Assembly (NCBI GenBank): GCA_024698075.1
Contig: JAILRP010000014.1
Span: 1 to 43,397, forward strand
Length of the DNA stretch: 43,397 bases
Source: Lachnospiraceae bacterium
GTDB taxonomy: Bacteria > Bacillota > Clostridia > Lachnospirales > Lachnospiraceae
Direction of reading: 5' to 3'
The notes below the pieces were generated by a model. It searched no databases, was not told where the DNA came from, and saw only the letters and a list, made by a program, of their open reading frames with translations. Positions within the stretch are counted from its first letter, which is position 1, and every line of letters starts with the position of its first letter. Positions 24,490 through 32,345 of the stretch are shown in pieces. A program made the translations under genes and the position numbers.

Positions 24490-26267
24490 TATTCTTCGAG
24501 CCTGAAGGCGAGCATCGTAAGGTCATCAAACTGTTCGGCAGCGCCCACGAACTCATCGACATCCGCCCGAACGTTCGGCAGAAGATCCATCGGCGAACAC
24601 CCTGCATTCCGGCCTATCGTTATCTCAAGCCTCGTCATGTCATACAGTTCATTGTTCTCATTTGTGGCCTCGGGAACTCCGTCGGTATAAAGGAACAGCG
24701 TATCACCTTTTTCCATCTTCAGCGTACAGTTGACATATGTGATGTCTTCCATCGTGGCAACAGGCGGTTTTTTCCTCTCGGGCTTTACTATCTGTGTTTC
24801 TCCCGACGGCTTTAATATTATCGGATACTCATGTCCCGCATCCGAATAAGTGACTATGCCGGTTGATATATCAACTATGCCGAGCCATACGGTGACAAAA
24901 AGGGCTGCGTCGTTTTCGCTACACAGCTGGTTGTTCACGAAATAGAGAGTCTTTGCAGGATCAAGGCATGCATATGCATTGTCCTTTATCATGACTTTCG
25001 ATATCGCCATGAAGAGCGCCGCAGGTACTCCCTTGCCGGAAACATCGGCCATGACAAGCGCAAGATGGTCATCATCGAGCATGAAGAAATCGTAGAAATC
25101 GCCTCCGACCTCCTTGGCCGGATCCATCGTCGCATAGAGCGTGAATTCCTTTCTGTCCGGGAACGGAGGGAAAATCCTCGGGAGCATTGAGGCCTGGATC
25201 TCGGTGGCGATGCTAAGCTCCGCACCGATCCTTTCCTTCTCGGCGGTCACCGCGGTCAGGTTGTCCATGTACTCGTGAAGCCGCCTTATCATCGAGGAGA
25301 ACTCAGTCGAAAGAGAGGTGATCTCATCGTGGTCATTTCTGTCACTCTTTATCTTATCTGCGATGGCAGGATCCTTTTCGCGCGCGTACTGTGCGACCTG
25401 TCCTTCAAGAACCGCAAGCCTTTTTAAAACATTCTTCCTGACATAGCCCATGATGGCTGCCGAGAAAAGTCCGAGAACGATGACATATATGCCGACTATG
25501 ATGAGGGCCGTCGTTCTTATCGACCCGTTCACGAAGCTGTAATTGACATCGGTCAGAATGACTCCGAGCACCCTGTCGCCGTTCTTTACGGGCGTTGCAT
25601 AGCAGTACACATGCCCGTACTCGTTGTCATATGAATCCATCCTCTCCGTAGGCGCTCCGGTATTATATGCCGCCCAGAGATTGGGATGTATGGCCGGGTC
25701 CTGATAGAATTCGAGGCCGAGTGCCAGATAGTCCTTTCCGTAAACGGTCATTTTGTCTCGCGGACCGTCGAACATGAAGCACATCGTATCAGGCTCATCG
25801 ACCGGATAAACATAATATGCATAATCAAGTCCGAAATCATCCCTGACCTCATCGAACAGTATCAGGTATTTCAGATACATGTACCTGTAGTACAGAAAGG
25901 CAGTCTCATCATCGAGCTCCCTGCCCTTAAGCTCAGACCTGCGCGGGTTGTCGGGATAATTTTTCGCAAGCGTAATCCTGTATTCGTTCCGGTAGTCATC
26001 AAGGAGTTCCGAATAATCATAAGGTATCATCATCTCCTTGTAATGTGCGGCAAAGTATTCCTGAAGATCACCAAACTCATCGAGCTCATCATCCATCTGG
26101 TCTAAGATGTAGGAGTTGATCTTGGAAAGTTCATCCATGTACTGCCCGTAATATATCCTGTTCTGCGTGACATATGTGGCCACTGCACTGATGACGATCG
26201 TGATCAGGATGAATATGATGAAAATAGATCCAAATTTGGCCGCAAGCGAGCTCCTGTTACTGTTCAT
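24489..26267 (-). CDS. Membrane SpoIIE/PP2C-type serine phosphatase with extracytoplasmic sensor and HAMP-like linker
   Basis: 592 aa. TM1 (~13-32), an extracytoplasmic sensor of about 220 residues with Cache-like C-terminal strands (YCYATPVKNGDRVLGVILTD), TM2 (~257-280), a HAMP-like helix and coiled coil (~285-355), then the SpoIIE phosphatase domain: IQASMLPRIFPPF, EVGGDFYDFF (~388), MADVSGKGVPAALFMA (~415) and a C-terminal FDDLTMLA. Metal-binding Asp residues are kept. Such proteins dephosphorylate STAS antagonists of anti-sigma kinases in response to signals, and both partners are encoded upstream in this cluster. The start ATG has AAAGGAGA 6 nt upstream and follows the dehydrogenase stop by 14 nt. 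Confidence 0.92.
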   Translation of the reverse strand: MNSNRSSLAAKFGSIFIIFILITIVISAVATYVTQNRIYYGQYMDELSKINSYILDQMDDELDEFGDLQEYFAAHYKEMMIPYDYSELLDDYRNEYRITLAKNYPDNPRRSELKGRELDDETAFLYYRYMYLKYLILFDEVRDDFGLDYAYYVYPVDEPDTMCFMFDGPRDKMTVYGKDYLALGLEFYQDPAIHPNLWAAYNTGAPTERMDSYDNEYGHVYCYATPVKNGDRVLGVILTDVNYSFVNGSIRTTALIIVGIYVIVLGLFSAAIMGYVRKNVLKRLAVLEGQVAQYAREKDPAIADKIKSDRNDHDEITSLSTEFSSMIRRLHEYMDNLTAVTAEKERIGAELSIATEIQASMLPRIFPPFPDRKEFTLYATMDPAKEVGGDFYDFFMLDDDHLALVMADVSGKGVPAALFMAISKVMIKDNAYACLDPAKTLYFVNNQLCSENDAALFVTVWLGIVDISTGIVTYSDAGHEYPIILKPSGETQIVKPERKKPPVATMEDITYVNCTLKMEKGDTLFLYTDGVPEATNENNELYDMTRLEITIGRNAGCSPMDLLPNVRADVDEFVGAAEQFDDLTMLAFRLEE

Positions 26268-26281
26268 ACACTCTCCTTTTT

Positions 26282-27232
26282 TTACTGTCCGTCTTCCCTG
26301 CCGGATGCCGCAAGCCTTACAGTCCTTGATATAAGCTCATGCAGCGACTCATCTGACAGATACGCTATATGGGGCGAAAGAATGACGTTGTCCATCCGCA
26401 TGAGCGGACTGTCCGTATCATTAAAAGGTTCATTCTCAAAAACATCTCCGGCAAATCCGGCGATCTTTCCGGACTCAAGTGCCGCGATGAGGGATTGGGT
26501 GTCTACTACCGCTCCCCGTCCCGTATTGACTATGTAAGATGCGTCCTTCATCAGGCCGAATTCCCTTTCGGATATCATGTGCCTCGTCTCATCAGTCAGA
26601 GGAAGGTTCGGTGATATGACGTCCCCTGCCATTAAAACTTCATCAGCCGAAGATGCGGCCACGGCTCCCGAAGCGGTTATCTCGCAGGCCGGAACATAAG
26701 GGTCGTATGCAATGACTTTCATGCCGAACGCAGATGCATACTCCGTCACTTTCCTTGCTATCTGTCCGAACCCTATGAGGCCGTAAGTCAAGCATGAAAG
26801 CCTTCGGACAGGCCTGTCAATTGCAAGGTCCGGCGATGTCCATCTCCCGGCCTTTACAAAATCGGAATAATTGTTTACGTGGCGAAACAGGTTGAGCATG
26901 AGCGCAAACTGATGGACGGCAACCTCTTCCACGGCATAGCCCGGAACATTGAAGACTTCGATGCCGCGCGCCCTTGCCGCCTCCACATCCACAAGGTCGC
27001 ATCCCATGGCGGCTATGACTATCCTGCGTACGCTTGTGCTGAGCCGTTCTATGAGATCTGCGCCAAGAGGGGTCACGAGGGTGACTATGACTTCCCGCCC
27101 TTCGCAGGCAGCGAGCACTTCTTCATCGGTCCCGGCATCGAGCACGATTCCGGCGCCTCCCGCAGACTCAAACTCACTTTTCCATGCGTCAAGGCACGGG
27201 GTCGTGCTGCACGCAAACATGACGATGTTCAT
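26282..27232 (-). CDS. D-2-hydroxyacid dehydrogenase family protein
   Basis: 316 aa with two Rossmann domains. NAD-binding motif GLIGFGQIAR (~145-155), then AYDPYVP. Catalytic residues: Arg in VNTGRGAVVD, Glu in FENEPFND, His in LSPHIAYLS. This is the D-isomer-specific 2-hydroxyacid dehydrogenase family, which reduces 2-oxoacids to D-2-hydroxyacids with NAD(P)H or acts in phosphoglycerate oxidation; the substrate is not predictable. The start overlaps the aminotransferase stop by 4 nt (ATGA). An aminotransferase feeding a 2-oxoacid to a hydroxyacid dehydrogenase is a coherent two-step route from amino acid to D-hydroxyacid (inference). It is embedded between anti-sigma kinase and phosphatase genes. 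Confidence 0.88.
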   Translation of the reverse strand: MNIVMFACSTTPCLDAWKSEFESAGGAGIVLDAGTDEEVLAACEGREVIVTLVTPLGADLIERLSTSVRRIVIAAMGCDLVDVEAARARGIEVFNVPGYAVEEVAVHQFALMLNLFRHVNNYSDFVKAGRWTSPDLAIDRPVRRLSCLTYGLIGFGQIARKVTEYASAFGMKVIAYDPYVPACEITASGAVAASSADEVLMAGDVISPNLPLTDETRHMISEREFGLMKDASYIVNTGRGAVVDTQSLIAALESGKIAGFAGDVFENEPFNDTDSPLMRMDNVILSPHIAYLSDESLHELISRTVRLAASGREDGQ

Positions 27233-28389
27233 AAGATACCGCTTTCCTTTATCGCATTTACCGCATCCGTCAGGATATCGGGTTCCTCAACGAGCGCAAA
27301 CCTTACATACTGCCGCCCGTTCGGTCCGAAGAACGCACCCGGTGCGCAGAGAACGCCGCTCTTTTCAAGAAGGATATCACCGAATTCCTCAGAGTCCTCA
27401 TATCCTTCCGGCAGACGGCACCAGCAGAATATCGAGCCGTCGGGCGCATCGGCATCCCATCCGACCCTGCGGAGCCCGTCAATGAAAACATCCCTTCTCT
27501 TCCTGTATATCCCGCACAGATCATCGGTATACGACTTCGGAAGGGAAAGTGCCGCGGCGGCCGCCCTCTGAAGCGGGATGAACATCCCGAAATCTATGTG
27601 TTCCCTAAGAGTCCTTATGGCCTTTACAGCCTCGGTGTTTCCGACCGCAAAGCCGATCCTGGCTCCTGTTATGCAGAATGACTTGGAAAGGGAGAACAGT
27701 TCGATCCCGACCTCATCGGCGCCTTCCGCCTCAAGGAAGCTTGTGCCCCTGTCGAGGTCAAACACGAGGTCCCTGTAGGCTCCGTCGTGAATGACAAACA
27801 CATCATTGGCCCTTGCCCATCTGACGAGTTCATCAAAAAATCCGTCCCTTACGGTACATCCTATCGGATTGGACGGAAAATTGACGACGATGACTTTTGC
27901 CGCTTTTGCGGCATCTGCAGGTATTGAAAAAAGATCGGGCATGAAAGAATTTTCGCGAAGCAGCGGATAATAAACCGCATTCACCCCGGCGGTGTATGCC
28001 GAGGAAAGAAATCCCGGATAGCAGGGGTCCGGAATAAGGATGGTATCTCCCGGGTCGCAGAGTACAAGAAGTGCGTGCGTCAGTCCGGTCTGTGTGCCGG
28101 CTACGCTTGTTATCTGTTCAGGCAGAACGCTTACACCGTATCTGTCCCTGTAATGGCCTGTCAGGGCCTGTATCATTTCAGGTATGTCAAAAAGCGCATA
28201 CTTCCACGCATCCGGCTCATCGGCGGCTTCCGAAAGCGCACGCCTTACCTCGTCCGGTGCGGGAGAGTCCGGAGTTCCGATGCTGAGGTTATAAACCTTT
28301 CTGCCGCACCGCTCCATTTCCATTTTCTTAAGTTCGAGGCCAGTGAACACTTCCACGCCGAACTTTCTGATCTTCGATGAAAGGACCAC
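27229..28389 (-). CDS. Class I/II PLP-dependent aminotransferase
   Basis: 386 aa from GTG 28389, which has GAAAGG about 9 nt upstream; a TTG at 28398 overlapping the ATPase stop would touch that ribosome site but stays possible. Fold type I markers: LSIGTPDSPAP, VAGTQTGLTHAL, NFPSNPIGCTV, HDGAYRDLVFD and the PLP Lys in SLSKSFCITGARIGF (~233). The nearest named relatives by pattern are LL-diaminopimelate or aspartate-type aminotransferases. It makes 2-oxoacids from amino acids in the cytoplasm. It overlaps the dehydrogenase gene by 4 nt and abuts the HATPase gene, so these metabolic genes sit inside the signalling operon. Confidence 0.87.
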   Translation of the reverse strand: MVLSSKIRKFGVEVFTGLELKKMEMERCGRKVYNLSIGTPDSPAPDEVRRALSEAADEPDAWKYALFDIPEMIQALTGHYRDRYGVSVLPEQITSVAGTQTGLTHALLVLCDPGDTILIPDPCYPGFLSSAYTAGVNAVYYPLLRENSFMPDLFSIPADAAKAAKVIVVNFPSNPIGCTVRDGFFDELVRWARANDVFVIHDGAYRDLVFDLDRGTSFLEAEGADEVGIELFSLSKSFCITGARIGFAVGNTEAVKAIRTLREHIDFGMFIPLQRAAAAALSLPKSYTDDLCGIYRKRRDVFIDGLRRVGWDADAPDGSIFCWCRLPEGYEDSEEFGDILLEKSGVLCAPGAFFGPNGRQYVRFALVEEPDILTDAVNAIKESGIL

Positions 28390-28394
28390 TGCGC

Positions 28395-28808
28395 TCAACC
28401 TTTCAGATTCTTGCGGATGGTCAGTATGTTCTGTCCTCCGCTATATTCATATTTCACATCATCCATGCTCTTTTTGACCATGAATATCCCGAGTCCGCCA
28501 ATCTCCCTCTCCTCCGCGCAAAGCGTGATGTCGGGATCTTCCTTGGCCAGCGGATCGTATGGTATCCCGCTGTCCCGGAAAGTGATCGCGACACATCCGG
28601 GCTCGGCTTCCGTCTCGATCTCGATGACCGCCTTCCCGGTCCCCGGACTGTAGGCATAGCTTGCAATGTTAACAAATATCTCTTCCACGGCAATGTCGAT
28701 CTGGTACAGCGTCTTGAGCGGGCAGTCCACATCCTCGAGCGTACTGTCCACAAATGCGAGCACCTTGCTCAGATTGTCACGGACGGCACCGGTTTCCAAC
28801 CGTTTCAT
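28395..28808 (-). CDS. Anti-sigma-factor-type ATP-binding protein (RsbW/HATPase_c_2 family)
   Basis: 137 aa, the size of RsbW/SpoIIAB-like kinases. Bergerat-fold boxes: N box VEEIFVNIASYAY, G1 box FRDSGIPYDP and G2 box GGLGIFMVKKSMD. Such proteins bind a sigma factor or other target and phosphorylate a STAS antagonist; a SpoIIE phosphatase reverses this. The antagonist gene lies just upstream but beyond a terminator, and the phosphatase is two genes downstream. No sigma factor gene is present in the window, so the bound target is unknown. The start ATG has GGAAAGGAAA upstream. Confidence 0.9.
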   Translation of the reverse strand: MKRLETGAVRDNLSKVLAFVDSTLEDVDCPLKTLYQIDIAVEEIFVNIASYAYSPGTGKAVIEIETEAEPGCVAITFRDSGIPYDPLAKEDPDITLCAEEREIGGLGIFMVKKSMDDVKYEYSGGQNILTIRKNLKG

Positions 28809-28865
28809 AGCGTTTCCTTTCCACTTGCAGATGATCTTTCAGGCAAGTCAGGCAGCACTTCATAG

Positions 28866-28890
28866 AAAAAACGGGAGGCAGAACCTCCCG
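28866..28890 (-). terminator. Intrinsic terminator between STAS gene and HATPase gene
   Basis: On the minus strand CGGGAGG and CCTCCCG form a perfect 7-bp stem around a 5-nt loop, followed by T6 (28866-28871). It lies 31 nt after the STAS stop and 57 nt before the kinase start, so it should uncouple expression of antagonist and kinase. Confidence 0.85.
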
Positions 28891-28921
28891 GTGATTTCAT
28901 TGCGGAATATGATATCCCTTA

Positions 28922-29218
28922 TCATTCGATATTGAGTATCTCAGTAAAGCCCGTAACCTCAAATATCTCCTTGATCTCGTCGGCAACATTGCGGACAACC
29001 ATGGTGCCCTGCTTGTTCATGCGTTTCTGCCCGGCAAGAAGGACTCTAAGTCCGGCCGAAGATATATACTCAAGCTTTGCAAAATCGAAGACAAGCTTCT
29101 TGACATCATCAAGCAATCCCGAAAGCTCTTCTTCGAGCTGCGGAGCCGTGGTAGTATCAAGTCTTCCCTCGAGCGCAACGGTAAGTTCATCACCATTTTT
29201 TTCCTTATTGATCGTCAT
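28922..29218 (-). CDS. STAS-domain anti-sigma factor antagonist
   Basis: 98 aa, a single STAS domain. It has ALEGRLDTTTAPQLEEEL at the N-terminus and the phospho-site region LEYISSAGLRVLL; the likely acceptor is Ser54 (Ser53 next to it), aligned with the Ser of RsbV/SpoIIAA. It is the partner that, when dephosphorylated, binds the RsbW-like kinase and frees its target. It has its own strong promoter just upstream (TATAAT) and a terminator just downstream, so it can be made in excess over the kinase. The ribosome site is GGGAGAAAAG before the ATG. Confidence 0.92.
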   Translation of the reverse strand: MTINKEKNGDELTVALEGRLDTTTAPQLEEELSGLLDDVKKLVFDFAKLEYISSAGLRVLLAGQKRMNKQGTMVVRNVADEIKEIFEVTGFTEILNIE

Positions 29219-29278
29219 TTTCTTTTCTCCCTCGTATCAGGCACCGGATGATGCCAATGATTATATGCCAACAACTGC

Positions 29279-29307
29279 ATTATACTGTAACAGCGAAAAA
29301 AAAACAA
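29279..29307 (-). promoter_or_regulatory. Promoter of the STAS gene
   Basis: A perfect TATAAT (29279-29284) with TTGTTT (29302-29307) at 17-nt spacing on the minus strand. The -35 lies in a T9 tract directly after the cysK stop. The predicted leader is about 55 nt, with a small GGCA/TGCC hairpin. Confidence 0.6.
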
Positions 29308-29311
29308 GAAC

Positions 29312-30253
29312 TTACAGGTCTTCGGGCTCTTCGAAAAGCGGCGTCGAAAAGTATCTTTCTGCCGTATCGGGAAGCACTGTCACGACCGTTTTTCCGGGTC
29401 CGAGCTTTTGGGCAAGCTTTATCGCCGCAGCCACGTTGGTCCCGCTTGAAATGCCGCACAGTATGCCTTCCTTCCTCGCAAGGTTCTGTGCAGTGCCTAT
29501 GGCCTCTTCATCGGTTACGATATAGATGTCATCAAAAACAGACAGATTGAGTATCTCCGGGATTATCCCGTCACCGATGCCCATCTGAAGATGCGTTCCT
29601 ATGTTTCCGCCCGCGAGAATGGCTGCATTTTCCGGCTCGACCGCCCATATCTCAATGAAAGGATACTGGGCCTTTAAGACCTCTCCTATGCCGGTTATCG
29701 TGCCGCCCGTGCCTATGCCGGAACAGAACCCGTGGATCGGGCCTGCGACCTGCTCCATTATCTCGAGCGCGGTATGATTTTTATGTGCGAGTGTATTGTT
29801 GGGATTTTCGAACTGCTGCGGAACAAAGACGTTGGGATCCTCATCCCTCATCTTAAGTGCAGTCTTCAGACATGCATCCATGCAGGCGCCTATGTCACCG
29901 TCATCATGGATGAGCACAACCTCTGCACCGTAATGCCTGATGATCTTCCTTCTCTCTTCACTGACGGAATCAGGCATGATGATAATGGTCTTATAGCCTC
30001 TTACCGCACCCACGAGCGCAAGGCCTATACCCTGGTTGCCGCTCGTCGGCTCTACGATCACGGTATCTTTTCCGATAAGGCCTTCCCGCTCCGCCGCCTC
30101 GATCATGTTGAGCGCGGTCCTCGTCTTGATGGAGCCTCCGATATTGGTGCCCTCAAACTTTACCAGGACCTCTGCGGCCCCTTCCGGGACCATCCTGTTG
30201 AGCCTTATCATCGGTGTGTGGCCAACGGCCGAAAGAACGTTGTTGAAGATCAT
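29312..30253 (-). CDS. cysK: Cysteine synthase (O-acetylserine sulfhydrylase)
   Basis: 313 aa from ATG 30253, with GAGGAG about 5 nt upstream. Longer frames run into the tRNA-Ala gene and are not credible. PLP Lys in GTNIGGSIKTRTA (~40-45), substrate loop EPTSGNQGIG, phosphate-binding GIGTGGTITG and the Ser of GISSGTNVAA are all present. It makes cysteine from O-acetylserine and sulfide in the cytoplasm. No cysE or sulfate-reduction genes are close. A terminator hairpin ends only 14 nt before the start codon and directly follows tRNA-Ala, so expression probably depends on read-through or on an unseen promoter. Confidence 0.93.
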   Translation of the reverse strand: MIFNNVLSAVGHTPMIRLNRMVPEGAAEVLVKFEGTNIGGSIKTRTALNMIEAAEREGLIGKDTVIVEPTSGNQGIGLALVGAVRGYKTIIIMPDSVSEERRKIIRHYGAEVVLIHDDGDIGACMDACLKTALKMRDEDPNVFVPQQFENPNNTLAHKNHTALEIMEQVAGPIHGFCSGIGTGGTITGIGEVLKAQYPFIEIWAVEPENAAILAGGNIGTHLQMGIGDGIIPEILNLSVFDDIYIVTDEEAIGTAQNLARKEGILCGISSGTNVAAAIKLAQKLGPGKTVVTVLPDTAERYFSTPLFEEPEDL

Positions 30254-30267
30254 GCTGCTCCTCGTAT

Positions 30268-30300
30268 AAAAAATTGGTCGTAAGGAATCCTCCTTGCGAC
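30268..30300 (-). terminator. Intrinsic terminator between tRNA-Ala and cysK
   Basis: GTCGCAAGGA and TCCTTACGAC (30291-30300 with 30277-30286) pair over 10 positions with one mismatch around GGAT, followed by CAA and T6 (30268-30273). The stem begins one base after the tRNA 3' end. Confidence 0.75.
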
Positions 30301-30301
30301 A

Positions 30302-30374
30302 TGGAGCATACGGGATTCGAACCCGTGGCCTCGACATTGCGGATGTCGCGCGCTCCCAACTGCGCTAATGCCCC
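30302..30374 (-). tRNA. tRNA-Ala (anticodon CGC)
   Basis: The 73-nt cloverleaf starts GGGGCAT and ends ATGCTCC plus discriminator A. It has the G3-U70 identity pair of alanine tRNAs. The anticodon stem CGACA/TGTCG holds loop TCCGCAA, so the anticodon is CGC. T-loop GGTTCGAATCC is present. CCA is not encoded. Confidence 0.95.
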
Positions 30375-30411
30375 TTGGATCATTCCTGTATATTCTGCAT
30401 CATAATCGGAT

Positions 30412-30954
30412 TTATTTCAACACATATCTTTCATAGGATTTTCGGCCGCGGCTGTCAAGCTCGACAAGATCCCTTATCAGACTGTCTCCGATAAGCAGCT
30501 CCCAGGCCTCAAGAACCGAGGATACATATGTGCCGCTGAGCTTCATTTTTTCGCTGATGAGCGGGCAGGTGTACGGAAGGTCCACGTCACAGTATATGAG
30601 GCCGAGCTTCCCGTCTTCATCAAGATGCGGCTCGAGCGGAAACGTCCTGCACTGTATCGGGCGAAAGCGCCTCGGGCATTTTCCGGGGCCCGTGCACTTT
30701 GCGGTATATACATATTTTCCCCATGATCTCGGAAAATTATGGAATTTGGCCGGAAGCCTCATAAACTCAAGGCCGGCCCCCATTTCTTTTAAATACTCCA
30801 TCTCTCCGGGGAGCAGATATATATACATCTCTTCCTCGGGAATGTCCGGGGATGAACAGCAGATGCTCCCGCAGAGATCTCCGCAGTCTCCCGGGATCGG
30901 AGTCGCCTCGTCAAACAGCGAATATACTCTTTGATAAAGTTCATGGTCAGCCAT
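30412..30954 (-). CDS. Cys-rich metal-binding protein (YkgJ-like, probable)
   Basis: 180 aa from ATG 30954, which overlaps the MATE stop by one base (TGATG). It has many cysteines: CGDLCGSICCSS near residues 24-35, CTGPGKCPRRFRPIQCRTFPLEP near 100-120, then YCDVDLPYTCPL. The RPxxCRxFP pattern is typical of YkgJ/CxxCxxCC proteins thought to bind iron or zinc, though the spacing here is not exact. Soluble; function unknown. It follows a MATE transporter and precedes tRNA-Ala. The Cys set would suit an Fe-S or Zn site in an anaerobe. Confidence 0.72.
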   Translation of the reverse strand: MADHELYQRVYSLFDEATPIPGDCGDLCGSICCSSPDIPEEEMYIYLLPGEMEYLKEMGAGLEFMRLPAKFHNFPRSWGKYVYTAKCTGPGKCPRRFRPIQCRTFPLEPHLDEDGKLGLIYCDVDLPYTCPLISEKMKLSGTYVSSVLEAWELLIGDSLIRDLVELDSRGRKSYERYVLK

Positions 30955-32327
30955 CAGTTCGCAAGCTCCGCCGTATCCCTTGTGATGTTCTTTGCCCATC
31001 CATATTTATAAAAGTGGGCAAATACCCACGGCCATTTGACGAATTCATCCGTGCAGAGCAGAAAATATACCCACTTGACCGGAAGCTTCAGCACAAAGGC
31101 CGCTATGAGTCCCAAAGGGACCGCATATACCCACATGTCGATAAGGTCGCACCTGAATCCGAACCGGCTGTCTCCGCCGGCCCTGAACACTCCTGCTATA
31201 AGCGTTGTGTTTACCGCGGTCCCCATTATGTAATAGCCGTTTATCAGCAGCATGAACCTCAGGTAGTCGCTCGCGGTTTCCGAAAGCGACATGATGTGCA
31301 CGGTAAACGGCGTCATCGCCATGACGGCCAGTCCTCCGATAAGGCCGGTCAGGACTGAAAGGCGCAGACATAAATGTCCTGCATCTATTCCCTGCTCCCG
31401 GTCTCCTTCCCCGAGTATCTGCCCGGTTATTATCCCGGATGCCTCGGCTATCCCATAGCACATGACGGTTCCGAGATTGCGTACGACATTGTTTACGGAA
31501 AAAGCCGCGACCGCATCATCTCCGAGATGCCCGAGTATTCCGGAATACGCCGAAAATCCCAGAGCCCATACGAGATCGTTTGCTATGGCGGGCATGGCCA
31601 TGCTGACAAAATCGCGCCCGAGCACCCGGTTCCGGGTAAAGATCGTCTTAAGCCTCAGCCTTACGCCCGGACGCAGCCGGACGGATACGAACACGCAGCC
31701 CGCCAGCTGGAGCATGCGGCTCAGCATTGTCGCGATCCCGACTCCAACGACTCCGAGCTTAGGCGCTCCGAACAGTCCGAATATGAACACGGCATTTAAA
31801 ATCACATTTGAAAAAAGTGCCGTCACCTCGAGCACGGTGCTGACTGATACTTTGTCAATGCACCGCAGTATCGACATATAGACCGCGCTCACGGCCCAGA
31901 ACAGAAGTCCCGGAGCGATCATCCGCAGATACTTTGCGCCGAGTTCTATGAGTACCGCGTCGTTCGTATAAATGCGCATCAGATACTCAGGAACGGTGAG
32001 GGCCAGCAGGGCTCCGAGCAGCGCGACGGAAAGCGAAAAGCGAAGCCCTATCCCCTCGATCTTCTCAATTGTCTTGAGATCGCCTTTTCCGTAATACTGT
32101 GCGGAAAGCATTGCGATGCCCGTTCCGATCCCATAAAGGAACATGAAAAAAACACCGATCATGCTGTTGGCAAGCGAAACGGCACTTATGGCCGACTGGC
32201 CTACAAAGTTCAGCATCAGGACGTCCGCACTGCTGACTGCGGCATCGATCAGATTCTGAAGCATTATCGGTATGGCCACTATCCATATTTTTCTGTTGAT
32301 CTGTTTCCTGTTTGCTATCTTTCTCAT
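30954..32327 (-). CDS. MATE family efflux transporter
   Basis: About 457 aa from ATG 32327; a TTG at 32339 is the other option and neither has a strong ribosome site. Twelve hydrophobic helices are spaced in two halves; the N-half begins IWIVAIPIMLQNLIDAAVSSADVLMLNFVGQ, quoted here as the region of residues ~14-45. Typical MATE content includes ISAVSLAN and AMPAIANDLVWALGFS. It exports cationic drugs or metabolites using Na+ or H+ gradients; the substrate is unknown. It lies 18 nt after the flavodoxin-like gene and is coupled to the Cys-rich protein by a 1-nt overlap. Confidence 0.88.
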   Translation of the reverse strand: MRKIANRKQINRKIWIVAIPIMLQNLIDAAVSSADVLMLNFVGQSAISAVSLANSMIGVFFMFLYGIGTGIAMLSAQYYGKGDLKTIEKIEGIGLRFSLSVALLGALLALTVPEYLMRIYTNDAVLIELGAKYLRMIAPGLLFWAVSAVYMSILRCIDKVSVSTVLEVTALFSNVILNAVFIFGLFGAPKLGVVGVGIATMLSRMLQLAGCVFVSVRLRPGVRLRLKTIFTRNRVLGRDFVSMAMPAIANDLVWALGFSAYSGILGHLGDDAVAAFSVNNVVRNLGTVMCYGIAEASGIITGQILGEGDREQGIDAGHLCLRLSVLTGLIGGLAVMAMTPFTVHIMSLSETASDYLRFMLLINGYYIMGTAVNTTLIAGVFRAGGDSRFGFRCDLIDMWVYAVPLGLIAAFVLKLPVKWVYFLLCTDEFVKWPWVFAHFYKYGWAKNITRDTAELAN

Positions 32328-32345
32328 CGGGAAAGTCAAGTGATA

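Noticed and set aside
28395-29218. spoIIAA-spoIIAB sporulation pair
   Set aside because: A sigF gene does not follow, the genes are separated by a terminator, and the neighbours are metabolic and transport genes.
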